In this document: in pieces, positions 33,491-47,533 of the stretch | Position numbering within the stretch: position 1 is the stretch's first letter | Layout: every line of letters begins with the position of its first letter | Origin: Sepioteuthis lessoniana | Taxonomy: Eukaryota > Mollusca > Cephalopoda > Myopsida > Loliginidae | Reading direction: 5' to 3' | NCBI GenBank assembly: GCA_963585895.1 | Contig: OY757915.1 | Location: 96,425,905 to 96,489,904 of the forward strand | Length of the DNA: 64,000 nt | Notes under the pieces: generated by a model | What the model was told of the DNA's origin: nothing | What the model saw: the letters and a program-made list of their open reading frames with translations, nothing else | Database searches by the model: none | Position numbers and translations under genes: made by a program

Positions 33491-33762
33491 TATTTATTTG
33501 TAGATAGAGTAGGAAGGATCATTTATTTAGATGGGCTGAATAGAAAAGGAAGAGTAGAATATAGGAAGGGTTTGATAAAATGTTTGGGGCTGAGTAGGAG
33601 AAGAATATGGCTGTGGTCATGTATAAAAGCAAATGGAAGGTTAATAGTAGTTAATGGTTTAAAACAAAATTAATGAATTTAAAGAAAAATAAACAAAATA
33701 AAAATTTTACTACTTAAAAAGTTAAAACATCTACATTATTTATGGAAATTCAAGTTACAAGG

Positions 33763-33793
<31 letters not shown>

Positions 33794-34191
33794 GACCCTT
33801 AGGTGTGTGCAGAAATTCCTAGCATTTTTTTGAAAACAGTTTTAAATTTTTCGCTTGAAACTTACACACCTAATATCTTTCTCAGCTATAACTGCCCATT
33901 CCTATGGCAATGGCTTATAATTCATATATTATGAAAATTTCTCATACATGACTGTAAATCCAGGGAAAAATGTCAAATTAAAGTAAGATTTTTAGTAGAG
34001 CAATATACTTAAAAAGCGCTTAGAACATAAGATAATTTCCAGTGCAATTTGCAAGTGAATGATAATTTTGTGGGGTCTGCAATCATGCTGAATTTCATTC
34101 TTTAATCATCCATCTCAATATAACTAAGAATGCTAATTAAAATCCTTCACTAATTCCTGAATAGAAGCATCAATATCATCATGTACAGATG

Positions 34192-34300
34192 TTCGATGTG
34201 TTCAGTATTTACTAAGCTAAGGTTAGTCTGATATAGGACACTCAGTGAGGATCAAACTTTCTGCTTGCAATGATCTGTAAAACTAGCAGGTGCATGTTAA
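34192..34300 (-). repeat. SINE-D degenerate copy
   Basis: TTACTAAGCTAAGGTTAGTC, GGACACTCAGTGAGGATCAA and AACTAGCAGGTGC. The adjacent 34125-34185 also matches 51405-51480. Confidence 0.5.
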
Positions 34301-35829
34301 GTTTAGTATTTCAAGAGAATCAAGGATAGTGTTGAACAAATGTTTTAAGTGGAGAAGACCAGACCATTCCAAATCCTGGTTTAAATACTGACCACAAACA
34401 CTAGTAATAAATATGCAACTTTTGCCATCAAACACTCTCCAGAGTAGATGTCTATAGAAATGGTAGTTTTATAAGTACACAAATGTGTAACTGTAGTGGT
34501 CATAAAATGTTAAAAAGATTTGAGATTTAAAACTGAAGTTGGGTTCAAATATGAAATGGCAATCACTATCAGGACAGAAAGTTAGGATGTAAAAATGGAG
34601 TAGGGGAAATAACTAAAATACATATAAGAGTAAGACTAATGAATTTGTTTCTTGAAGGCTGAATTTGTCATTGGAGTTCCAAAGGGAGTTTTTTTTTTGG
34701 CACACGATTATAGAAGTTTTGTATTTTCACAGAAATAAATCTATAAAAAAAACAAAAAACAAAAACAAAACCAAAATAAAACACTATACCAGCAAAATGA
34801 TATAGTCTTAATACTTGGATATATATCTGTCTATGCAGAAAAAGAAAAGTTAAAATTATGTTAGATCATTAACAAGTTATCTTAAAAAGAACATTTTGCT
34901 GCATATGAAAAGAGAATTTTTTTTTAAATTTGTGAATCTAATAGAAATTTCTATTATACTAATAGCAGAATTCTCAAATCCTATCCAATTTCTTTATAGA
35001 AACACCAAGAGAATCCACTGTATTTTTTCTAAGTATGAAAGTAGTATTTAAAAAAAAAAAAAAAAAAAAAATGTAGATAGAGTCAAATTTGATCACTTAA
35101 CATTGGTAATAAAGAAATGCTTGCAAATTTACTTAATGTTGGAAGACATTTTACATCTTTTTATAACTATGGATATATGACAGAGAGCAAAAGAGAGAAA
35201 TATCAGATAACAGAAAAAGTAAAAATTCTGAGCATAGATTCAAGTGACAAATTAATTTCTCTTTGAAATCTAATTGCAATGAGGGCCATGTTGCTATTAA
35301 ATTTTAAGGGGAAAAAAATCCATTGTAATTTTATCTTGAAGTTTGAAGACTCAAGAAAAGGGGGGGCAAATTTTTTTTGATAATTTAGCATTTGTAGAGC
35401 TAGCTTCATTTTTAAAAGGGGAATAGAATTATTGTCTAATATATACAGGGTGGAAATTAAAACTGTAATGCCATTTTTGACTTGGATATAATATATGCAT
35501 ACTGGGAGTAGTAGATATTCTGATAAAATGTTCAAATCTTCAGCCACCTTCAGATGTCGTAACATTCATAACAATGCATTATGTGAATGAGAGTACAGGC
35601 ACATGTTAACTCCCAGAGAAGATGCATAGTGTATTAATATGTATGAGATTTTGATGCAATGTGCATGTATTGATCTGTATGTGCAATCACATTTACTGCA
35701 ATACAGCTAATGTTAAATTTATGTCTACTCTCAAGTTAAGTGAAACATCTAAAACAGGAATTTGTCCAAGCTTTAGCTGGGTCAGTATTATTGTATCGCT
35801 GTACCATCTGGATTTTAATGAAGTATCTG

Positions 35830-36195
35830 GGAGAAAAAGCTAGATGAGAACTACACAAAGATGCTGTTTGCTGTTTTGAACAAATCTTGGAAGCAGCACC
35901 TTACAAAACAGCTGTTGTATGGTCATTTGCCTCCCATCTCACAAACCATCCAAGTGAAATGAACAAGACATACTGGGCACTGCAGGAGAAACAGGGACGA
36001 ACTCATAATCGAGGTTCTCTTATGGGCTCCCACAAATACGCACCAATGTTGGCCAGCCAGTAAAGACTTACATTCATCAACTCTGTGCAGATTCTGGATG
36101 CTATCTACAGAACCTGCCAAGAGCGATGGAGGATAGGTACAGATGGCAAGAGATGGACAAGGAAATCCATGCTATTAGCACAAGTTGATAAAGGG
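35830..36195 (+). pseudogene. LINE reverse-transcriptase C-terminal relic
   Basis: The broken frame: KLDENYTKMLFAVLNKSWKQ, HLTKQLLYGHLPPISQTIQV, then TRHTGHCRRNRDELIIEVLL-WAPTN. This is the conserved C-terminal region after the RT domain of many animal LINEs (the pattern LYG.LP.VS..I..RR...GHC.R...EL...LLW.P). It continues to KSDGG..MARDGQGNPC. Confidence 0.68.
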
Positions 36196-36199
36196 TAAC

Positions 36200-36329
36200 C
36201 TGAAGCCAATCTTTAAACCTTATTGTTCTAATGCAGGCATCATTAGGGAATGAGAAATGATTTAGTAAATGGGCCTGGCTTTGGTCTTTTTACCAAAATG
36301 TTTCTCATTTCCAATGATACTTGTATTGG

Positions 36330-36373
<44 letters not shown>

Positions 36374-36800
36374 TCTGGCTATGGGTTATCCTTACTGCAC
36401 TTTTAAGCTGGACTAAATACCTGTTGGATACTTTCTCTTTATGAATATTTCTCAAGAAAGAAGCCATGATGGTAATGAAAATAATTTTTTTTCTATATTG
36501 TGCATCATTGAGATGACAATGCATTTTAAGTTTTAAGAGAACAAACCACTTTTGAGATTGTGGGAAATGAAGGTTTTATATCTTTACAACAGCTGCAATA
36601 TCTTGATAGTAAAAGAATGGTGGTATAGCATTTAAAACGGGAAAAGATTGTGTATCCCAAATCATTGACCATTGTAGTTGAGGGTATAATAATTATCTGC
36701 AACTTCAGTAAGACAAAGCTTTTGTTTTTTTTGTATACCTATTATTGTACATTTTCAAAAATTATACAACAGTGTATTAAAGAAAAAAAAAAAAAGTACA

Positions 36801-36842
<42 letters not shown>

Positions 36843-38342
36843 GGGGAAGGCATCCCACAAAATAAGTAGGGTGTAAGTAGATTGATGAAGTGTGTATAAA
36901 CATGTAGTCAGGGTAAATGATGATCAAGCGGATGATATCAATGAATTAAAAAAGAAAAAAAAGAGTAGCCAGGTAAATTAACAAAAGATTTTACCCCCCT
37001 CTGCTTGGTCAGGAGAAGGATGTAACACAGGGTCATGTTTATTGCAGAAACTCTCCCAAGTACGGGTGAGTGGCACAAAAGATAACTTCAGCTCAGGCAT
37101 TCACCCTGAACCTCCTCTTACTACTTGGGAGGAAGACTCCCCCCTCCAAAAAAGCTGCACTCAATTTTTCTCCCCGCCCCGCCCCCGGACAAGGAAGGCC
37201 GAGGTGGAGAGGGACTTACCTGTGACAGGTAAGTTATCAAGTATCAAACATGAACACTTGAAAGGAATAACAAATATGAAAAAAAAAATTGTTTAAATAT
37301 GATGGTGCAGGGTGAACAGATGGATGGTTCAATAGACTTTTTTTTCTCTAGTTTAATATTAGCTCCCCCCCTCCACCCAGTTAAAATCATTTCAACAGTT
37401 ATAACTTTCTTTTATGTTTATGTACATAATTATTATCAATAATAATAATCCTCCCTCTCTTTCTACATATATATATATGTATATATATATATCTTATTTT
37501 TTTTATTTATAGATATGTACATCTTAGTAGCTTGCTGCTTCAAAGAAAGATAATGTCTTATTTTTTTTTCCTTTGAAGCAATTTCTTTGTGTTGGTGACC
37601 ATTTTAACTGTACATGTAAGCTCATTTCTACTCTTATGTTGTGAGCATCTTTAATTATTTTGGTTTGTGGTGCCTCTAGCACATTCAGCACCAGAGATCT
37701 AGTTATTCTTGAAGTGTTAAAAAAAAAAAAAAAAAAAAAAAAAATAAAAACCCTTATCCACGTGCAACTGTCAAATATAGAGACACCACTAGCCCAAAAA
37801 TCTAATACAATCTTATTTCATCAAATGTTGCCATATTAAGAAAAAGTAAAAAAAAAAAAAAAAAAAAAAGTTCTGATCAACTAGAACTGTAACCAAAAAA
37901 GTCTAGTCAAGTGATAGATTAAAACAAAATTTTAAAAAATTAAATTAAAAATTATAGAAACATTTTTTAGATGTTTTGAAATTTCTTTAAGCCCTGCCTC
38001 CAACTTGCTAGAATTTCTTAATAGAATTGATAACCGTTTTCTAAAAAGCTTGAGACTATGCAGGAGAAGAGAAAAAAAACCCCCAAAAAACAACAAAAAA
38101 AAAACATTTTCCTCATTGTGGCATCCATTGAAATATTAACAAAATTGTGGAAGTGGGGGGGGGATGAACACAACAAGAGTAAAAAAAAAAAAAAAAAAAA
38201 AAAAAATAAAACGAGCAACAGTTTAAAAAAGTTTACCTTTTTTAACCATGTGTATAATATTGGGGCGGGGGAAATTAAAAATCTTTGAAATTCTGTTTCG
38301 TTTGTTCTTCTTGGATAAGCACTCAGTGAAGAAGAGAGAATT
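36200..38342 (-). other. TAF4 3' flank, probable 3' UTR
   Basis: Below the TAF4 stop the sequence is AT-rich, with poly(A) tracts on the plus strand (38180-38205, 37721-37744, 37851-37869, 36807-36840, 36330-36370). The nearest minus-strand AATAAA I found is at 37507-37502. A GC-rich patch at 37130-37215 contains facing splice-like motifs (ACTTACCTGT and ACAGGTAAGT), but I could not turn it into a coding exon on either strand. The true transcript end cannot be fixed by eye. Confidence 0.35.
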
Positions 38343-38456
38343 TCACTTGAAGAAAGTTTTGTACAATACTACTGACCGGCATAAAGAACGGTCTTGCTCC
38401 ATCAAGAATATTAAATCTTTTAGATTTACACGCTTGATTCTAGGACGGGACATCGC
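38343..38456 (-). CDS. TAF4: TAF4 terminal exon with stop codon
   Basis: The acceptor CTCAATCTACAG precedes 38456. The exon encodes AMSRPRIKRVNLKDLIFLME and ends QDRSLCRSVVLYKTFFK-TGA. It matches the TAF4 C-terminus, which in vertebrates is of the form RITRVNLRDLIF...LLYKAFLK, so the reading frame is complete to its natural stop at 38343-38345. Confidence 0.94.
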   Translation of the reverse strand, partial: AMSRPRIKRVNLKDLIFLMEQDRSLCRSVVLYKTFFK

Positions 38457-41449
38457 CTGTAGATTGAGAAAGAAAAAAAAATTATTTCAAAGATTCAATT
38501 AAACAATTTTTGTGACAAGCATTAACATTGTTTTAACAGATATACACTGTAGATATTTGTATATAAATTTAAAAAAATTATGAAACAAAAAGAAAAAAGG
38601 CTATATCAAATTTAAGTTGATATGTTCTTTAAGCAAATATCCCCTCTTAGCACCAATTGGTTGCTTATGATACACTGAGAGTCCCCATAGCATAATGGCT
38701 AATGTGCTGGACTGTGACATTGTAGCGAGTTTGAACTTCAATTATGCTATTATATTCCCTTTCAGATTAATACACTTGGGAAAGGTATGAACCCCCTTAA
38801 ACCCCTAGCCATGGGTTAAATAGTACCACTTCTGTTCTACAAAAATGGCTTTGGCACTAAATAACCCATAACAGTCAATATACCATTAAGCAAAGAAACT
38901 ATGATACATTGTTGAAAACAAAATCATATACACTACATTTTAGCACTAAAGTTTAACCAGTTCTCCAAAGCAGGAAATTTATAATACTGAGTGGTATATA
39001 ATACATTTTAAGTTAATTGTTTCTTTTGTTCATCATGTAACATAGTTGTTGGTGATGGCTATTGATCATATGGGGGAGGTGAACCACAACTCATCTAGCG
39101 TTAGGACCTCTGTTGCTTTATTTTCTCCATTCAGTTCCTGATGTTGTGAAAGTAAACGGAAATAGATTATGGTCACAATATGCAGGGTCATTTCTTCCTT
39201 CTAGTTGGAACCAACTCTTCCCATATCTTTTAAAAGTTCACTTGCTCTCAGTATACATGAATGCATATTTCCTTGTACCCTAACCCCCAAAAGGTAGTGA
39301 ATCAAGAAATTCATCTTTCATTGGGGTTTACAGAACACCCAACTTTCACTTCCACCTCACATGGGCATCATCATTTGGCCAGCCTCCCACCAACAATTAG
39401 ATGGTTGATCGAGTCTGGTGACTTCAGCAAGTTCTGGTTAACTGCGGCTTTCAGTCCACGGGGTTAGATCAAGCACATTTTGTTACACCTAGTCAACTGG
39501 ATGAGATGTTGAATTCTGTCAACTTGATTTTTTTTCTAGTTGCCATTTTTTAATATATTGATTTGCACCCTCATACTACTTAGTTACAAACTTACAATTC
39601 CCAGGTAAAGGTGCTCATTTTTATTAATTTAATGTAAAAAGTCACTAACACCATATATAACACAACCAGGCGAGAAAAATTAAGGAAGCAGTAAATAGTA
39701 GAATGTCAGAAAAATGTACAAGTCAAGCAGTATAGAATTCAACTTGCTATGGCTTCTACTATTCAACAGAAACAAGAAAGGTATATTGGAATTCTATTAA
39801 AAAAAATCTAAAAATAAATTCATGTAAAAATTCTGTTTGATACCATTTTTGCTTTATGCTTTTAAAAAAAATAAGAGCCTTTATTTTTGCTGAAGCATGT
39901 TAAACCAGAAGATTGGAGACTGTACTGGCTGAAATTTCATGTTTAAAAGAATTTCTAGACAACCAACCAGTAGTACTTTTAGTTGTACTATATTTTATAT
40001 AGGATGGTAATTATTAAAAATTAAGGGTCTAAAGTTTTGCTTTTACTAAAGATAATTATTTGGGTTTAAAGGAAGTTTTATTTATTTTTATCATTTACTA
40101 CAGATTACTGCTTTATTTTTTTATTTTTATTTTTTTACACTGTGTGGTGTATGGAAGACTGTTTCATGTTTGTTTGGAGACCTTAGATGTCCTTGAAAAC
40201 CCTTACATATTTCATTATTTTGCAGACTTGGGTTTAGAAATTTATTCTTTTTAGGCTGGCAAGACATTAAAATAGATTCTGCTGTAGGAAAACCTGACCT
40301 CAATAGAGAGAGAGTCAAAGTGCATATAAGGAGGTAACAGCCATCTGATTCTGGCTGTGGCTCCGAGTGCGTTACTAATACTGGGTGTGAAATGTACATT
40401 CTTTTACACAGACACAAAGTGTGAGCTAGAGATAGATCCTACCTAAAAATCTGTTTAAGTTGGATCTCCTAGCAGACTTTTAAACCCTTTCAGGTATGAC
40501 TAATGATTCCTGAAAAATCGGTTGAAATTGAGCCCAAAATGTCAGCCTTAGTGGGGTAGACAGTTTGTGAATTATAAGAATTAATACGTGAATTCATATC
40601 AATATAGCACCCAATATATACACATCTAATTATCAGTCTTTCCTTCAGAAGTATGTTTTGACCACATAAGACAGTGTAATGATCATTACTCTGGAAAACA
40701 GGTCTAGATAAAGTAAAGTTGGCGACCATCGTCGAGAGTGACCCGAAGGCTCCCTTTTCGATAGCTACTACACCAAGGTGTAGGGGAGGGCACTACTCCT
40801 TTCCCTGGATTGCTCCACTTTACCCTTGATCCGTACCTTGTAATGCCGAGTGTTAAGCAAGGCGGCATTAAGTAGCATTTTGGTATGACTTGACCTGGGA
40901 TTGAACCCCAGTCTCCCAGACCATTGGCGAACACTCTTATTAACCCAATGGCCTGGTTAAAGAACAAAATATATTCCTCTTTTCAGCTAGCATGAAGTGA
41001 CAACACATTAGGCTTTGTCTGCTACTAAGACATTCCCACCCCTTCAAGGAGCAGTGGCATAAGCCTTGCAATGTTATTTCTAAACTAAGTTCCACTTTGA
41101 GCTACATGGAACCCTGGTATTTAAGTTCTTTCAACCTAATCAAATTCTTAATAGTTTTGCTTTATAACAGCATTTCTTCACTTTTACAACAAAATTCAAA
41201 ACAGAAATTTTGAATGTTGTCAGATCTAAAAGCTATTTTTGCTTTACAAAAATCATAAAAATGTTAACCAAATAGATATGTCCAAAAGGTTTTCTCAGTT
41301 GGATAATATTTACATTCTTATTTGACATTCTACATACAATATACACAGTAAGTACAGTGTAATACATTTGTTATTGTATTGCTTTCATCTGGATTATATT
41401 AAATTTGTTCCTCTAAACAAAATAGCTAGCTAATTCAACAATTCTAAAT

Positions 41450-41487
<38 letters not shown>

Positions 41488-42521
41488 ATAACTTCTATAA
41501 TGGTTTGGTTTACGTCTGTTTAATGAAATAACTTATGGGTTATCTAAGGTTGAAATTTGGTTACTTGGTAAATGTTGATTATCATCATAGCAGACTACAT
41601 CTAGTACAAATAATGTAGTCATATGGTTTCAAGCATTCCTAATATTAATTATCTATACATAATTATTAGGATTCAAGTAACTATTCCTTTACAGTAGTAG
41701 TAATAATAATAATAATCATTTGCTTGAAAACAGTTATATGGTTTCAAGTATTTCTAATACTCAATTTTCAAACAAATTTATTTGACCCATAGATGGGACC
41801 CCTACTGGTATTATCACCGAGTCAGGGTGGACCTGGGAGTAATAGAAACAAAGGGGTGAATTCACATTTACCCAGAGCTCCAGAAATGGAGCCTCACCAA
41901 ATGCAGTTTAGTGTCATACCAGAGACATTTAATTTTTTTTTTGTGAGTGGGGTCTTATTTCCTCTGTATAGGATACAGTTGGCATATTCTAAGTCCTGCT
42001 GATAGAGGCTATTATAAAAGTCAGCCACACTATTAGAGCATGAGTATCTAACAGTAGGTACTGAGCCTGTGTATTGCATGTTTAAGTTGAAGTTTTTAAA
42101 TATCTAATCTCAATAGAATTTCTGCTATAAAGGAAAAGTCTGCTTAAGGCAAAAGTCAAATGATAGATGACTAGTTATGTTTAAAAAAAGGAAATACTTA
42201 CAGGTCTAAGTGGGGATGAGTGCAGACCATTTGTAAGAGAGGATGATGTTCCACTCTGGAAAAGATTTCAATATACAAATTTGAATAATGTCATCAATGT
42301 TTATACTGCCTAAATAAAAGGATCAATTTGTTAACATTTACTAAATTCAGTTGAAGGGGAAACATTAGTTTGAAGTTTGTAATACATCAATCTTCCAATG
42401 ACTATTTTCTGCATTTCATTTGGTCTTGTGCTCTACTAAGCTTAGTAAATATAGAAAATTCTTAAAGGTTTTAAAAATTCTTGAGTTTACTAATCAGCAT
42501 CAAATTAAAGTTATTTTTTCA

Positions 42522-42569
<48 letters not shown>

Positions 42570-43842
42570 TTAAATATACATAGATTCTATAAATAAGATT
42601 TGGCTTTAAGACTAAAGGCTATTAAAAAGGTAACTTCAAAGTGAGTAATTATAGAAAAGCTTTTCTGACTGACAAAGTTATTGCTTGAGTCACCATTTAA
42701 GTCTGTTATTTCAATGAGTAATTTAATTTTTCTAATAATTCAAATTAAAAGTTAAAGCAATGTTATGTTGCATAAATCACATACATATGGTATGAAGTTT
42801 AATCAGACATACGTTGTAAAAAGAAAAAACTAAGAGAAAAATACATATAAATGGATGAGAAAATTTTATTAATAAATACGAGTTAAAGGTTCAATGTTTT
42901 TTGACCAGTATGACTGAAATTATCTAAGATATGAAATTATGGAAATTTCAGATTTAAAAAATTCATAATTCCCACCCTAAAGATGACCTAAAATAACTTT
43001 TAGCTGAAATTTCTGTAATTTCATATCTTAGATAATTTCAGTCATACTGGTTGAAACACATCAGTGGACCTTTAATATTAAAATTTTCTCATCCATTTCT
43101 TTTTACATATAAGTTGGTGACCTGAAGGCTCCCTTTACAATAGCTACTACACTGAGGTGTAGGGAGGGCGCTACTCTATTTCCTGGATTGCTCCACTTTA
43201 CCCTTGATCATTACCTTATAATGCCAAGTGTGTTAAGCAAGGCAGTATAAGTACCATTTTTTGAGTCTTTGGTAGGACTCAACCAAGGATTGAACCCCAG
43301 TCTCCTATACCATTGGCAAACACTGATTAGGCCAATGACCTGATTGATTATATATATTATAACAGTGTTGGTTGTCGCTATCTCCCTTTGTTGGTTTGTG
43401 GCAGACCAAATGTGGTATAATTTGGAGAGTGCTCAATATCTGTGATAGAGCTATTATAAACAATACCAAAAAATTGTTAGCAGGCATAATTTTGAAAATA
43501 TCAAATCAAAATAATAGATATAACAACAGAGACAGAGCTAGATATCATTTGAAGAGTAATTGCTTGATTAATAATGTGATACATAAAGGCCACTGACAAA
43601 AAGAAATTAGCAATGATGAAAGGTTAGACATCAGTGCCACCAAGCCGAACTGGAAAAATAGATGGTAAAGCTAAGTTATGGTAATACCAACAGAAAATAT
43701 GTCAATAGTATAGTATGATCCAAATGCATAACAAATAAAACAGGAAACTGGCAAATTTCCTATAATAAAGTAAGATATTGTGAAACAACAAAAAAAAATT
43801 CTTTGGGTGAATGTCATGTGTACTTAGAACTTACCATGTGAC

Positions 43843-43897
<55 letters not shown>

Positions 43898-46800
43898 AAA
43901 TGTGTGTATTTTTTTTACCCTCTGTGAAGAGAATTTGTTTTCATTTTGGTTGGAATCCTTAAATTGATTCTTACTGATCAAAAATTTGCACACTTTCACA
44001 GATTAAATTGGAATGTTGTATCAAATTAGAAGGCATAATTAAAAAAAAACAAAAAAAAAAAACAAACAAACATTCTTTCAAAATCAAAAATTGCTTATTT
44101 TAGCTCTGAATAACTTACCTGATTTGTGTCTCCCATCTCAATTTTCCGCTTTTTCCGGGGGCCTATGGCTGCTAACGCTGTGATATTAGCTTCTCGTTGT
44201 CGCATTTCTTCCATTTCAGCTTGTTGTAACTAGAAAACAAATCAAGTGTTCATTTTTTTGTAATACAAGAAAGCTCAGGGCATTTTTGCAAGCTGAGGAA
44301 ATATTTTGTAATTAAAGAATTATTTCAAATCCTCAGTTACTTGGATCAGTGAACAAATTGAAAAAGAAAAAAAAAATTTAACATGAAAAGCTGACTTAGA
44401 GACAATGAAATTAAATGATAACTGCTCATATTTTCAATATAATCAAAAGGGACATCTCTTCACATCCATACATACCTCCCTGTCCCTGGTCAGGTGGGCT
44501 TGGGAGGAGGTGGATGTTTACACAAACAGAATGAGGCAGTTGGTTGGATTGGCTGGGTTTGAGGGAGTTAGGCTGGAAAGGGTCACTGAACTGACTTTCC
44601 TCATAGGGTTTCCTGATGGTATCTCCACAGGTGACAAACACCGAGAACCTGACAATGGGAGACCTAACGGTGAAAGCAAGAGTACTGACCATAACTAGGG
44701 ACCAAAGCAAAGATGTAGTTACAGGTGGAGCTATTTGGGAAACGAGATGAGGCTTCAGCACTAGCCTTCTGTAAATGTGGTGCAACTGGAGACAAGAATT
44801 TACATTGATGGGATGTGGCGTTCAGCACTAATTGACACAGACTGCATGTCATAACAACTAGAGGTATGTCCTAGGAGTGCTGTAATATCGGAGTGGGTAC
44901 CATATTCATGGACAAAGATGATTCTGCCAAGATTAATATTCTGGTGGTGCATGACAAACCACAATAGTTTGACCTATTGTTGGAGATCAATGCAATAAAA
45001 GCATTCAGAGGCATTGTTTGGCCAACTGGGTGAATGCAGATCAGCAACAGGAAAATCACTGTGTGTAGCCATCTCCATCAATGAATCTTACTTCCCTATC
45101 ACCTTTAACTATTGGAACATGGATTGTGGTATGGTAGTGTTTAAGGGACTGTATCTTAAGGACAGCACAATGGGGTGTCTGAATATCCAGCAGTTGCAGA
45201 GATCCAAAATAACAATGAGAAGGCTCTCCACACGTGGATAAACAATGGTTAGTTTGTGCCATTGTTAAAAAAAAAAAAAAAAAAAAGCAGCTAGGATCTT
45301 CAAAAGGTTTATTCTCCAGATGGTCATACTGGAGCAAAATAAAGCAAAAGGCGTGTCCAATGATGGACACCTGAGAGCGCAACCATTATGTCAATGCATT
45401 CATGGCCGATGCAAATGTCTGTACAGCTAAGTTGCATGAATGGTGCAGAAATGTTCAAACATATCTCTGCTGGATCTCAGGATAGTGCACCTGTGACGAG
45501 AGGCTGTGGTCATTCCAGACCATGAAGATTGACAGGAAAAGGTACTGCCTGAATGGTTTGTGGTTCAGCCTAGGTGGCTCCCTTATCATGAAGGTTCTAT
45601 TTCAAATAATTCAGTTTAGCATAAGTACACAGTTTAATTGTCAAAAACATTTCTATTTCAAACAGTTCAGTTTAGTATAAGTAATTTTTGTTTACACACA
45701 GTTAAGTGTCAAAACTGTTCTATTTCAAACAATTCAGTTTAGTATAAGTATGCAGTTTAGTTCTACTTGACCCATAGATATGACCCAATCAGATGCTACC
45801 ACTCCAGGCTTGAGTGGATCTGGGTATGATGGCAATGAAGGGGTACTCCACATCCCCCAAAGCTCCAGCACATCTGGAACCTAACCATCAGATTGTTTAG
45901 TGTCATATCCAGAACACTCGTTGGAGGGGGAGGCCTTACCCCTCTGCAGGGATGCAGTCGGTGTATTCTACTGACCCAGCGGACTGGGAAAGTTTCAATC
46001 TGAGGACAGATTCATATTTATATTGATGAAAACCAAACACCCAGTCTACATCATGGAATTCATGGTGGTCACGAGTGATGATGTTATGTCTTGATTTATC
46101 TTTCTACATGGCCTCAGACTCAACACAGAGGCCTACATCAAGTGCCTGGGAGAGGTAGTACTGCCCTGGATCGAGACTGGCTGCTGGTTCGGTTTGGTTT
46201 TATGGCATATCAACCTTGTAGGTTATTTAACACCAAATCCATTTTAATGTAAATAATCAGTTCTATTTAAAACAATTCGGTTTAGCATGAGTACACAGTT
46301 TAATTGTCAAAGACATTTCTACTTCAAACTATTCAGTTATATATAACGATTCAGTTTTGTGTAAGTACAGTTTCAAAAATAATTCAATTTAAAACAATTC
46401 AGTTTACCAAAAGCACACAGTTTTAAACGTAAGTACAGTTTAATTGTAAAAAAAAAAAAACATTTTTATCTCAAGCTATTCATTTTAGTCAAGCAATTCT
46501 ACTTCAGCTAATTCAGTTTTGTAAAAGTACAGATTTTGTTTACACACAGTTATATGTCAGAACAGTTCTATGTTAAACAATTTAGTTTAGTGTAAATACA
46601 GTTTCAATGTCAAAAAACAGTTGCAGTTATATGTAACAATTCAGTTAAGTGTAAATACAGTTTTAATGTCGAAAAAACTGTTCTATTTCAAACAATTCAG
46701 TTAGGCACAAGCACGCAGTTCAAATGTAAGTACGGTTTAATAATCAAAAATATTTCTATTTCAATCTATTCAGTTTACTCAAACAATTCAGTTTAGCATA

Positions 46801-47483
46801 AGTATACCGTTAGTTCTATTTAACCCATAGATAGGGCCCTATCAGGTGCTACCACTCCGGGCCAGAGTGGACCTGGGAGCAATGGCAATGAAGGGGTACT
46901 CCACATTCCCCAAAGCTCCAGCACTGCTGGAACCTCACCATCAGATTGTTTAGTGTCATAATCAGGACACCCATTAGGGGAGTGGTCTTACCTCTCTGCA
47001 GAGAAGCAGTCGGTATATTCTACAGCCCCAGCCGACTGGGCAAACTGGCTGCTGGGAGACCCTACATCTGGCAACACAATACTGTGCCATACCACACAAG
47101 AGGACCAAGTCTTGACTAGCAAAAAATTTCTGTGATCACATCACTTTTAAAATCTAGCTTCCCAGATTGCAATTCTCTTTATTGTGTGTGTGGCGAAGTT
47201 GAGCAAGAAACAAACAAAACTGTAACACCAAAGATGAATTGAAGGCAAGGATAATGGCAGCATTTACCAATTTAAACAAGGAGACAGGCTTGTAGGAGAT
47301 TCCAAAGTCATCTGGAGGCTGTAGTTGAAATCAATGGTGATTTCTTTCAATAAATTTAATATATAGTATTTCAAGATATTTTTATGTAATTTTGTTAAAT
47401 ATATCTTGTCAAGTGAGATGTCAATGTTATTTTCACTTTAGTGTAATGGAAATAACAAGTTACCCATTCCACTCTCAATACAT

Positions 47484-47533
<50 letters not shown>

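Noticed and set aside
37028..37215. GC-rich open segment with CAG/GTGAGT and ACAG/GTAAGT signals as a coding exon
   Set aside because: The plus-strand frame gives no recognisable protein, the minus-strand frames stop, and there is no partner exon. It could be a non-coding exon or a chance.
44405..44698. A 97-codon plus-strand frame as a host gene
   Set aside because: Part of it matches gypsy gag, and it continues into a broken protease and RT. It is a transposon relic antisense to TAF4.
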